DNA from: OM182 bacterium MED-G28
GTDB taxonomy: Bacteria > Pseudomonadota > Gammaproteobacteria > Pseudomonadales > Pseudohongiellaceae
Assembly: GCA_002457215.1 (NCBI GenBank)
Contig: NTJZ01000002.1
Coordinates: 62,001 to 126,000 of the forward strand
DNA: 64,000 bases
Reading direction: 5' to 3'
Below, in pieces: positions 1 to 8,744 of the stretch. Positions within the stretch are counted from its first letter, which is position 1; each line of letters begins with the position of its first letter. The position numbers and the translations under genes were made by a program. The notes under the pieces are model-generated. The model was not told the origin of the DNA, made no database searches, and saw nothing but the letters and a program-made list of their open reading frames with translations.

Positions 1-2802
1 ATTCCCAATTTACAGCAAGAGCCAGAGTTATTGGCTTGCCAGGCTGTTTGGTTAAAACGTCAGTTTTCTAACAAACTTTGGATTGCTACTGAGTTGCTGC
101 TGCGTGGCGATGACCGTTTAAAACTAGAGTTTTTACAACAATTAGGAGCACAGTTCGGACTTCCTCTATGCGCAGCTGGTGGTGTCTATATGCATGATGC
201 GAGCCGGCGCATTATGCAGGATACGCTAACAGCAATTCGCCTGATTACACCTATCGAAGACTTGGGTTTCAACGCAGAGAGTAATGGTCAGCGTCATTTA
301 CGTAATCGAGAACAACTCGCAAAACTATTCCCCTCTGAGCTGATGGAGGCTAGTGCCGAGATTGCCAGTCGCTGTGATTTTCAATTGGATGAATTACGCT
401 ATGAATATCCCCGTGAGCTGGTCCCTCCTGATTACACTCCGCATGGATGGTTACGAGAATTAACTGAGGCTGGTGTCCGCCATCGTTGGCCAAAAGGCGC
501 GACACCGAAAGTGCGCAACCTTATCGAGCATGAGTTGGAGTTAATCAAAGAGCTTAATTATGAGCACTACTTCCTAACAGTGCATGACATTGTTGCTTTT
601 GCCCATAGCCAACACATTCTTTGTCAGGGTCGGGGTTCTGCCGCCAACTCTGCGGTTTGTTATTGTCTGGGTATTACCGAGGTGGATCCGGCCAGAGTTG
701 AAGTGTTGTTTGAGCGTTTTATTTCCAAAGAGCGGGACGAACCACCAGATATTGATGTTGATTTTGAAAATGCTCGACGAGAAGAAGTTATTCAGTACAT
801 CTATAAAAAATATGGCCGCAGTCGCGCCGCTATTGCGGCGACGGTTATTACTTATCGTTCTCGTAGTGCTCTTCGTGATGTGGGTAGGGCATTAGGTTTG
901 GATAGAGAACTTCTCGACCATTTAGCAAAGTCTATTTATTCTGGGGATTCGAATCTGAAAGAACAACTGGTGGATGCTAATGTTGATCATGCTGATACGG
1001 CTATTCAGCGCCTATTGTTTCTGACGCAGTTGTTAATAGGGTTTCCCCGTCATTTATCTCAGCATGTGGGTGGATTCATTGTCAGCCAGGGTTTGCTCTC
1101 TCATCTGGTTCCTATCGAAAATGCCAGCATGGCTGATCGTACAGTTATTCAGTGGGAAAAAGATGATCTTGAATCACTAGGTCTGTTAAAGATCGATGTG
1201 TTGGCTCTAGGCATGTTAACCGTAGTGCAGAAGTGCCTGGATATAATTAGTGATTACAGTCGCAAGATCTTAAGCATTCAAAACATTCCATCAGAAGACC
1301 CTAAGGTTTACGACATGATGAGTGATGCTGACACTGTCGGCGTATTCCAGATTGAGTCTCGAGCCCAAATGAGCATGTTGCCCCGATTGCGGCCACGCAG
1401 TTATTACGATTTAGTCATTCAGATAGCAATAGTGAGGCCTGGCCCTATCCAAGGAGACATGGTGCATCCTTATCTGAATCGGCGAAATGGCAAGGAAGAA
1501 GTTATCTATCCTAGTGATGAGGTCAAAAATGTCTTAGAACGCACTTTGGGTGTACCGATTTTTCAAGAGCAGGTCATGCAACTTGCCATGGTGGCAGCGG
1601 GGTTTTCCGGTGGCGAAGCGGATCAATTAAGACGAGCTATGGCTGCCTGGAAACGTAAAGCTGGTTTAGAGTCCTATAGAGAAAAATTGGTTAAGGGCAT
1701 GCTCAAAAGAGGATATGAAGAAGAGTTTGCCGAGCAATTGTTTAAGCAAATTAAGGGTTTTGGTGATTACGGTTTTCCTGAATCCCATGCTGCCAGTTTT
1801 GCCTTGATCGCTTATGTATCTTCCTGGCTTAAGCTTTATCACCCTGCCGCCTTTTGCTGCGCCCTACTCAATAGCCAGCCCATGGGGTTTTACCCTCCTG
1901 CACAACTAATTAATGATGCAAGATATCATGGAGTAAACATACTCCCTGTTGATATCAATAAAAGTTCTTATGAAAGCACTCTAGAATTTGATAGTGGCTT
2001 CGAAAGACTTTATTCCCCTTGTGAACAGACAATGGATCCTATGCTTCGTATTGGATTCAGGCAAGTGAAAGGTATCTCTGGTGTCGGAGCATTGGCGATT
2101 GTTGAAGCAAGGCAGGCAGGTAAATTTCGGACTATTCAAGAGCTGGTGTTTCGTAGCGGTATTAATAAGAAGGACTTGGAGTCATTGGCTGCCGCCGATG
2201 CCTTGCAAGAGTTGAGTGGAGATCGTCATCGAGCTTTCTGGCAGGCATCTGGCGTTGATGCAAGATGCCAGGATAGAAATACTAGTCAAGAAAACGCTGG
2301 GCTAACTACACAAATGAATTTTTACTCTGATCTCCATTTCGCTGATATCGATTTCGGTGTTGATGTATTGTTGCCCGTTGTGAATGAGGGTCAGAATATT
2401 GTTGCTGATTATGGTTCGACTGGCTTTACCCTGCGCCGACATCCAATAGCCCTCTTCCGTAACCATTTGAATTTATATCAGGTTTCTCCAGCCAGCTACT
2501 TAGCTGCTATAGATAACGAAGCCTATGCCAAGGTAATAGGTTTAGTAACCTGTCGACAAAGACCAATGACGGCAGCAGGTGTCACATTTATAACTTTGGA
2601 AGATGAAAGTGGAATTTTTAATGTTGTAGTTTGGCCAAAAATTGAGGAGCGTTTTAGGTCTATTGTACGAAAAGCAATGTTAATGGGTGTGGTAGGTAAA
2701 GTGCAAAAAAGCGATGGAGTTATTCATCTGATTGCACAGGAACTAGTAGATCTAAGTCACTGGTTAGGCTCTATGGAGCTTTCATCACGAAACTTTACCT
2801 AA
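1..2802 (+). CDS. dnaE2: Error-prone DNA polymerase DnaE2 (C-family PolIII alpha-like), 5'-truncated by window edge
   Basis: Open frame continues upstream of the listed TTG (codons 1-30 read IPNLQQEPEL). Motifs include ILCQGRGSAANSAVCYCLGITEVDP, PPDIDVDFENARREEVIQYIY, RHLSQHVGGFIVS, FQEQVMQLAM, FPESHAASFALIAYVSSWLK and a C-terminal OB-like region. Located next to imuA/imuB. Confidence 0.95.
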   Translation: MPNLQQEPELLACQAVWLKRQFSNKLWIATELLLRGDDRLKLEFLQQLGAQFGLPLCAAGGVYMHDASRRIMQDTLTAIRLITPIEDLGFNAESNGQRHLRNREQLAKLFPSELMEASAEIASRCDFQLDELRYEYPRELVPPDYTPHGWLRELTEAGVRHRWPKGATPKVRNLIEHELELIKELNYEHYFLTVHDIVAFAHSQHILCQGRGSAANSAVCYCLGITEVDPARVEVLFERFISKERDEPPDIDVDFENARREEVIQYIYKKYGRSRAAIAATVITYRSRSALRDVGRALGLDRELLDHLAKSIYSGDSNLKEQLVDANVDHADTAIQRLLFLTQLLIGFPRHLSQHVGGFIVSQGLLSHLVPIENASMADRTVIQWEKDDLESLGLLKIDVLALGMLTVVQKCLDIISDYSRKILSIQNIPSEDPKVYDMMSDADTVGVFQIESRAQMSMLPRLRPRSYYDLVIQIAIVRPGPIQGDMVHPYLNRRNGKEEVIYPSDEVKNVLERTLGVPIFQEQVMQLAMVAAGFSGGEADQLRRAMAAWKRKAGLESYREKLVKGMLKRGYEEEFAEQLFKQIKGFGDYGFPESHAASFALIAYVSSWLKLYHPAAFCCALLNSQPMGFYPPAQLINDARYHGVNILPVDINKSSYESTLEFDSGFERLYSPCEQTMDPMLRIGFRQVKGISGVGALAIVEARQAGKFRTIQELVFRSGINKKDLESLAAADALQELSGDRHRAFWQASGVDARCQDRNTSQENAGLTTQMNFYSDLHFADIDFGVDVLLPVVNEGQNIVADYGSTGFTLRRHPIALFRNHLNLYQVSPASYLAAIDNEAYAKVIGLVTCRQRPMTAAGVTFITLEDESGIFNVVVWPKIEERFRSIVRKAMLMGVVGKVQKSDGVIHLIAQELVDLSHWLGSMELSSRNFT

Positions 2803-2857
2803 TAATATAATTTGTGCAGTCTTTGCTGCTGGATTTTCTAGAATCGATAGCATGTTT

Positions 2858-4378
2858 TTACGCGAAGTATCCATGTAAATACCAATTTTTTTTGCCACTT
2901 CGTTCTCGATAAATCCACAGGCGACTGCCGTTCTGCTCTAAGGCCACATAATAATCACGGCGAATATCGGCGTCGGACCACCAATAGGTTTCAATCCGCT
3001 CTGGTCCGCTAATAATCTCTATGGATTTTCGATGATAAAGTTTGCCATTTCTAAGAACGAGTTGCTCTGGCTTTTCCAATAAAAAAAGTGGGCGTGGCGA
3101 AATTGGAATTTTTTTTAGCTCCTGCCCTACCCTATATGGTTTTCCAATTTTCTCCATTTTTTCATAAGTCATTTGTTGTGTAGCATATTCTGGACAATGT
3201 TCTGCAATAGTTTTGATACTGTTAATGAAGTGCCCGCCTAATTTCGCCTTTAGCTGTTCCATAAATTGATTGAGATTATTGTCACTATATTGTTTTTTGG
3301 CAGACTTATCTTCAGATAGTAATGATTCACTGTGGGTCATGAAGGCATCAAATTTTTTTACCTTTATCTTCGCCGCAATTACTGGCGCTGGAATTGTAAG
3401 ATTGCTGAAGTGAGTTCCTAATAGCATTAATAAATGTTCACTAGAGCGACTGGGTTGACGCAAGCTCATATTAATAACAGTACTACTGCGCTTCTCATGT
3501 TTTAGTGAGAATAATAAGTGGCTCGTGCATAAGTCGCGACGCTGCAAAAACTCAGAAAGCTGCTCTAACATTTCGTCCGCGACGGGTAAAAGGCGATCAA
3601 GACTATCGATTTCATAGGGTAAATCATATGTAGTAGAGAAGGCAGGCGGGGGCACGTAGTTCCGCGTTGGTTCTGGTGCTAAATTTAAGGCTCTGTTGAG
3701 TAAGTTTATAAAGTCACTGCCGAACCTCTTATATAAATCACTAGTTGGAAGGCGCCAAATATCCCTTAAATGACGTATACCCATATTATAGAGACGTCGG
3801 TTTTGTTCCTTGTTTAGATTTAAAACATCCGTAGACAATTTTCCCAAGGCTGATCGTAAATTATCTTGTTGATAAATCAGCCCATTGTGTCCTGATCGAG
3901 CAAGTAACAAACTGCCGGTAACCGTAGGGCATGCGGCATATAAAAAGTATTCTGGTAGTGCTAACTGTTTGAGTTGCTCAGCAAGGGGTCCTTTGAGTTT
4001 GTTATGAATGGCTTCGATGCCACCAAAGTATTTCAAGCTGCTACGAATTTCGCAGATTAATGCCTGGGGATGAAAGCTGACCGTGTCACTAATATTTTCT
4101 AGTGGTGCGGCTAGAACATTGAGCTGTTCATCCTGTTGCGACTCACTGAGTTCTGCTAATTGTGGGAAGTAAACTGCATACCATAGGCTTGTTGGCTTCT
4201 TGCTATGGGCTTTTCCGACTTTATTTTTGAGTGCAAGGCTGGGTCTGTCTCGTAGAGGTAGTTTAATCACCTCAGCTTTGCCACTGAACGGAGACGGAAG
4301 AGGGAGCTGTGAGGTGCCGTTTGGATCTTTCAATCTGGCCTCAGGCTGTGTGTTGCGAATGGTGCCGGTACAGCTCAA
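2858..4378 (-). CDS. imuB: ImuB-like Y-family polymerase homologue (likely non-catalytic)
   Basis: LWYAVYFPQLAEL N-terminus, LICEIRSSLKYFGG where active Y-family enzymes carry acidic residues, GIRHLRDIWRLP HhH-like segment, C-terminal ISGPERIETYWWSDADIRRDYYVALEQNGSRLWIYRER typical of ImuB. Follows imuA with a short overlap. Confidence 0.92.
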   Translation of the reverse strand: MSCTGTIRNTQPEARLKDPNGTSQLPLPSPFSGKAEVIKLPLRDRPSLALKNKVGKAHSKKPTSLWYAVYFPQLAELSESQQDEQLNVLAAPLENISDTVSFHPQALICEIRSSLKYFGGIEAIHNKLKGPLAEQLKQLALPEYFLYAACPTVTGSLLLARSGHNGLIYQQDNLRSALGKLSTDVLNLNKEQNRRLYNMGIRHLRDIWRLPTSDLYKRFGSDFINLLNRALNLAPEPTRNYVPPPAFSTTYDLPYEIDSLDRLLPVADEMLEQLSEFLQRRDLCTSHLLFSLKHEKRSSTVINMSLRQPSRSSEHLLMLLGTHFSNLTIPAPVIAAKIKVKKFDAFMTHSESLLSEDKSAKKQYSDNNLNQFMEQLKAKLGGHFINSIKTIAEHCPEYATQQMTYEKMEKIGKPYRVGQELKKIPISPRPLFLLEKPEQLVLRNGKLYHRKSIEIISGPERIETYWWSDADIRRDYYVALEQNGSRLWIYRERSGKKNWYLHGYFA

Positions 4379-5096
4379 GTTGGGTGGTGAGGGGCTGGAA
4401 ATTGCCTCGAGCCTTGATAATGGTGACCTCTGCTTTATTAAAGCTACCAGTTTGAGGTGAAAAGCCCTTTACTTGCAGGCGCATCTTTGATTGTGAGTAC
4501 TTACTATCACGGTTCTTAAAAAGAACACCGAGGGTTTTACCAGTTTCCGCGGCGAGTTGTAAACGACGCAACACTTTACCAGGAAGCCAGGTTTGCCAAG
4601 CCAATACTAGGCCGCAGTTATTAGTTTGTAAGGCTTTTTCCATACTCCATAGAGCGTCTTTACACGAAGTTTCCAAATTCACCACTAATACCTGATCAGT
4701 ACTGATGCCTACCTGTACCAGTGCCGGAGCATAAAGAAGATGAGGGGGGGAGATCCACAGAATCCAATGCCCTTGTTCAATAACTGAACGCATTAAGGGA
4801 ATCAATAGCTGGAGTTCGCCCATACCCCACTGAGGGCTTATGATTTCAATCAAGCCTTTTTGCGGCCAGCCTCTACCAGGCAGAATGCTATCTAATTGAG
4901 GATAACCAGTACTGCGACCATGGATGCCTTGGCCGGCCATATCACATCCACGCCAGAGATTGGCATTGTGATTAAGTAATTCTTCAATGCTGGGAGAGTC
5001 AGCTAGATTATCCTGATTACCGACATCCGCATGGCTGTATGCCTTATTAAACAAGGGTTCTGGGGCCTTCGCTGAACTTTCCGAATAAGGTTTCAC
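4341..5096 (-). CDS. imuA: ImuA-like translesion synthesis-associated protein (RecA/SulA-like)
   Basis: LWRGCDMAGQGIHGRSTGYPQLDSILPGRGWPQKGLIEIISPQWGMGELQLLIPLM; immediately upstream of imuB; LexA box upstream. Confidence 0.9.
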   Translation of the reverse strand: MKPYSESSAKAPEPLFNKAYSHADVGNQDNLADSPSIEELLNHNANLWRGCDMAGQGIHGRSTGYPQLDSILPGRGWPQKGLIEIISPQWGMGELQLLIPLMRSVIEQGHWILWISPPHLLYAPALVQVGISTDQVLVVNLETSCKDALWSMEKALQTNNCGLVLAWQTWLPGKVLRRLQLAAETGKTLGVLFKNRDSKYSQSKMRLQVKGFSPQTGSFNKAEVTIIKARGNFQPLTTQLELYRHHSQHTA

Positions 5097-5125
5097 TGTT
5101 CTTTTTTTAAAGTATATAAAAATAG

Positions 5126-5145
5126 TACTGTATTTTTATACAGTA
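5126..5145. promoter_or_regulatory. LexA (SOS) box
   Basis: TACTGTATTTTTATACAGTA, matching the E. coli-type consensus TACTG-N10-CAGTA, 30 bp upstream of the imuA start. Confidence 0.9.
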
Positions 5146-5238
5146 TTATAGAGAGCAAAATTCGGAAAGCAATAGTTAATGCTAAAACCAATCACATTAA
5201 GTACACATTAACTAGTTGCACTAGCCTATTGTTTTTTA

Positions 5239-5481
5239 TTGAAAATTAAATCTAAAGCTTTGAAAAATTGGGCCGCTAAGGCACTTGAACATTGGATCAG
5301 CACCGGAGAAGCAGATGAGAAGGAAGCCGGATATGGTTATGGTCGTGATTACATTATTTGTGATCAGTGTATTCGCCAGCAGCGTCGCTCAAAGCGCCCT
5401 AATGTAAGCAAGAGAAGAATTAAGGAAACTTTATTGATTGAGTTCCAAGATAACGAAAAAGGAAAGCTTTACCAAGGATAG
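5239..5481 (+). CDS. Small hypothetical protein (80 aa, CxxC motif), TTG start
   Basis: ORF divergent from imuA; basic, contains ICDQCIRQQRRSKRP; no family recognised. Confidence 0.55.
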   Translation: MKIKSKALKNWAAKALEHWISTGEADEKEAGYGYGRDYIICDQCIRQQRRSKRPNVSKRRIKETLLIEFQDNEKGKLYQG

Positions 5482-5504
5482 GTAGTGAAGTGGCTCTAAC
5501 TGCC

Positions 5505-6101
5505 CTATGCAGTATCGGGGCGGTATATTTTCTCAGCGGTGATCACCGCATCCAGTCTTACATCCCAACTTGCTACTGGAAATGTTTCGTTTAACTGACA
5601 TTCATGGGCTAATCCTACGAGTAATGGCCGGCTATGACGATTAGAGATTTTAAAACTAAAAGTACGATCGTAAAAACCTTTACCCATACCGAGACGAAAG
5701 CAATTGGTATTGAACCCGACCAATGGCACAAAGACTACATCAAAACTTGTTGGTAAAATTAATTCATCCGGTGCCGGTGGTTCGCCTATACCCCATTGGT
5801 TCTGAGTGAGCGCAGTGTTGTTGTCATAGGGAGCAAAGGACATCTGATCGACATTTTCTATTGGAATAATCGGCAGGTAACAGGATTTACCTTCCGCTAG
5901 CGCTTTACTGAGCAATAGCTCGAGATCTATTTCACCATCTATGCTTTTGTAGAAAGCAATATGAGAAGCATCGACAAAAAAATCTTGTCCTACGACCAAA
6001 TCGTGAAGGCATTGTGCGGCTTCAGATTGTTGATCGGCATTAAGGTTTCGGCGGGCATGCCGGAGCGAGCCCCGTAATACTTGACGTTCTTCTTCGTTCA
6101 T
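5505..6101 (-). CDS. 5-formyltetrahydrofolate cyclo-ligase
   Basis: PIIPIENVDQMSFAPYD, GIGEPPAP, DVVFVPLVGFNTNCFRLGMGKGFYDRTF; sits next to 6S RNA/zapA as in many gammaproteobacteria. Start trimmed from 6125 to the internal Met (MNEEERQVLR). Confidence 0.92.
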   Translation of the reverse strand: MNEEERQVLRGSLRHARRNLNADQQSEAAQCLHDLVVGQDFFVDASHIAFYKSIDGEIDLELLLSKALAEGKSCYLPIIPIENVDQMSFAPYDNNTALTQNQWGIGEPPAPDELILPTSFDVVFVPLVGFNTNCFRLGMGKGFYDRTFSFKISNRHSRPLLVGLAHECQLNETFPVASWDVRLDAVITAEKIYRPDTA

Positions 6102-6127
6102 AATAAAAGTTAAAGCAGAGGCCACAC

Positions 6128-6322
6128 AGAAAGTATCAAGTCCCCCGGAACACCGCTATCAAACTTGCCCTGAACCGAAAGGTTCAGGTGGTGGCTCTCG
6201 CGATGCATAAGGCTTTCCGACTTGCGGACGTGCACACCAACATCTGGCGAGTTGCCTCCGGATATTACAATATCGGCTCAAGAACACTTTTGACTGGCAA
6301 ATGCTCTAGGGAACTCTGTGAG
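6128..6322 (-). ncRNA. ssrS: 6S RNA
   Basis: Minus strand reads CACAGAGTTCCC...GCCAGTC...TTGAGCCGATATTGTAATATCCGGAGGCAACTCGCC...CACCACCTGAACCTTTCGGTTCAGGGCAAG...GGGGGACTTGATACTTTCTGTGTG. This resembles E. coli 6S motifs (GAGCCGATATT, CACCTTGAACC..GGTTCAAGG) with complementary ends, in the conserved zapA-ssrS-ygfA position. Ends are approximate. Confidence 0.88.
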
Positions 6323-6612
6323 TAGTATATATCGTGCACTGCAAGATAGGAAAGGCTCGGAACCAGTCGCTGGCATTAATGTCACAGTAGGAGAAAAAAC
6401 TAGATTAAACCACTGACCATGAATACACATTATATATATCTAGCAACCTATGTTTCCCATATAAGGTGTGATCGAAAGAGGAAGTTAGTAAAGAACCAAC
6501 GATGACAAAGTAGCTGGGGCGAAAAACCGTGATAGAAGAAATTTATAAGCGAACTAATCGAAGCACGTGAACCGTCGACGCCGTCCCAACTTAGCCACTA
6601 TGACATCACACC

Positions 6613-6927
6613 CTAGATTTCAAGTTGCCGGGAGGTAGCAAGAGCTAGCTCTATTTTCTCTTCTAATCCCTTCACCTGCTGTGAAGTCACATGACGTGTT
6701 TCGTTGATCAGCCTATTCTTTTTTAGCATGTCATGGGTGATATTAAGTGCTGCCATAACGGCGATTTTCTCTCCACCATGAATGTTTCCCCGACCTTTAA
6801 TTTCCCTCATGTTTTCGTCAAGATAACGCGCGGATTTCATCAAAGCTTCTTGGTCTGAAGGTGGGCAGTTTACCTGATACTCTTTGTCCAGGATTTTTAC
6901 TTGTACTGAAGAAGGTTGGTCACTCAT
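6613..6927 (-). CDS. zapA: Cell division protein ZapA
   Basis: VQVKILDKEYQVNCPPSDQEALMKSARYLDENMREIKGRG...GEKIAVMAALNITHDMLKKN. Confidence 0.93.
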   Translation of the reverse strand: MSDQPSSVQVKILDKEYQVNCPPSDQEALMKSARYLDENMREIKGRGNIHGGEKIAVMAALNITHDMLKKNRLINETRHVTSQQVKGLEEKIELALATSRQLEI

Positions 6928-6945
6928 ATCTTAGTCCATAAATAC

Positions 6946-7161
6946 TTAAGAATTTTCCATGGCCTTCAATCGCGCCAAGATTGATTCCAATTTAGATTTA
7001 GCTTCATGGTTACGGTCCAGAAGTTGTTTGCGCTCAGCTCGCCAACTGCCTTCGTTAGCTTTAAGTGCTTGATTTTCACGCTTCATTTCTGCACAAAGTT
7101 TAATTAAGTCATCAACCTTGTCATTCAAAGTATCGAATCTATTTTCGCTAATTTCGGCCAT
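6946..7161 (-). CDS. TIGR02449-family small coiled-coil protein
   Basis: 71 aa coiled-coil (LNDKVDDLIKLCAEMKRENQALKANEGSWRAERKQLLDRNHEAKSKLESILARLKAME) directly upstream of zapA. Confidence 0.85.
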   Translation of the reverse strand: MAEISENRFDTLNDKVDDLIKLCAEMKRENQALKANEGSWRAERKQLLDRNHEAKSKLESILARLKAMENS

Positions 7162-7411
7162 TTTTTATCTTCAATCTACTATCTAAAATGCAATAGCTGC
7201 AATGGACTATTAGCATAAGTTTAGGGTTTACATTAAATGTGACGTAACTATAGAGCCGAGTTTAAAGTCGGTCAATAATGGAAATCGAAAAATTGGGGCT
7301 TGGTTCCTTATCCAGTCCTCTATATGCTTGTCCATCTAATTTTAAGTCTTATAAAAGCAAAGACTTACAAGCTGCCGGGTGCAATTATAATTTTTTTCCA
7401 AGAGGAGCAGT

Positions 7412-8734
7412 ATGCGCATAAGTAATCGGGAATTTAGCAAGCGTAGAAAGGATTTGATGGTGCAAATGGAATCTAACAGCATTGCGCTACTGTCTTCTGC
7501 GCCCCCTAGTGTGCGAAATAACGATGCTGAATATCAATATCGCCAAAATAGCGACTTTTTTTATCTAACGGGATTTGCTGAACCTAATGCTTTATTGGCG
7601 TTAATTCCGAGGCGGCGACAGGGTGAAGTTGTACTTTTTTGTCAGGAAAAAGATAAAGAAAAAGAGTTATGGACCGGGTATATCCTAGGACCTGATGCGG
7701 CCATAGAGGAATTGGGCGTCGATGACGCTTATCCTATAGATGACATAGATGACATCATTACTGGCCTGATCGAAGGCAGGGACCGAGTTTACTATTCGAT
7801 GGGCAAAGATGATGATTTCGATAATTGTGTTATGGAATGGGTCAAGGTGATTCGTAGTAAAGCGAAAATAGGATCTCATCCTCCCAGTGAATTTCAGGTT
7901 CTTGATCATTTACTTCACGAATTGCGATTATATAAAAGCCCTACAGAAATTAAATTAATGGAGAAGGCAGCAAATATATCTGCTGAGGGCCATAAAGCAG
8001 CCATGGCTCACTGCAGGCCTGGCGTAATGGAATATGAACTTGAAGCTGAATTACTTTACGCATTTACTCGCAATGGAAGCCGTGCGCCAGCCTATGTTTC
8101 TATTGTAGGTTCTGGTGATAATGCATGTATCCTTCATTACGACAGCAACAATGCCAAAGTTAAAGATGGAGACATGGTGCTCATAGATGCAGGATGCGAG
8201 TATCAACATTATGCTTCTGATATTACTCGCTCATTTCCCGCTAGTGGAAAATTTACTCCAGAGCAGAAAGCAATTTATGAAATCGTCCTGGAATCTCAAA
8301 AGGCTGCAATTGCCGAAGTAAAGCCAGGCGCGCAGTGGGATGCACCCCACAATGCATCGGTTAGAGTCATCACAAAGGGGCTAGTTAAGCTAGGTTTGTT
8401 GAAAGGCCGGCCCGCACAGTTAATAAAAAGTGAAGCTTATAAAGAGTTTTATATGCACCGCGTTGGGCACTGGATAGGAATGGACGTTCATGATGTCGGT
8501 GACTACAAAATCGATGACCATTGGCGATTGCTTGAACCTGGTATGGTAACCACAATTGAGCCAGGAATTTATATCTCACCGAATAATACAAAGGTTGCAA
8601 AAAAGTGGCGGGGTATCGGAATTCGTATTGAAGATGATGTGCTAGTGACAAAATTAGGTAATAAAATTCTTAGCGTAGGCATCCCCAAGACTATCCAAGA
8701 AATAGAATCTTTCATGTCGACCACCGCAGTTTAA
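7412..8734 (+). CDS. pepP: Xaa-Pro aminopeptidase
   Basis: M24 peptidase motifs (VLIDAGCEYQHYASDITRSFP, HRVGHWIGMDVHDVG, LEPGMVTTIEPGIYI); AMP_N domain (YRQNSDFFYLTGF); RBS aagaggag upstream. Confidence 0.95.
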   Translation: MRISNREFSKRRKDLMVQMESNSIALLSSAPPSVRNNDAEYQYRQNSDFFYLTGFAEPNALLALIPRRRQGEVVLFCQEKDKEKELWTGYILGPDAAIEELGVDDAYPIDDIDDIITGLIEGRDRVYYSMGKDDDFDNCVMEWVKVIRSKAKIGSHPPSEFQVLDHLLHELRLYKSPTEIKLMEKAANISAEGHKAAMAHCRPGVMEYELEAELLYAFTRNGSRAPAYVSIVGSGDNACILHYDSNNAKVKDGDMVLIDAGCEYQHYASDITRSFPASGKFTPEQKAIYEIVLESQKAAIAEVKPGAQWDAPHNASVRVITKGLVKLGLLKGRPAQLIKSEAYKEFYMHRVGHWIGMDVHDVGDYKIDDHWRLLEPGMVTTIEPGIYISPNNTKVAKKWRGIGIRIEDDVLVTKLGNKILSVGIPKTIQEIESFMSTTAV

Positions 8735-8744
8735 GTTTTACACC

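Noticed and set aside
584-895. 103-aa + ORF overlapping dnaE2 in another frame
   Set aside because: Out-of-frame within conserved dnaE2 motifs; a shadow ORF.
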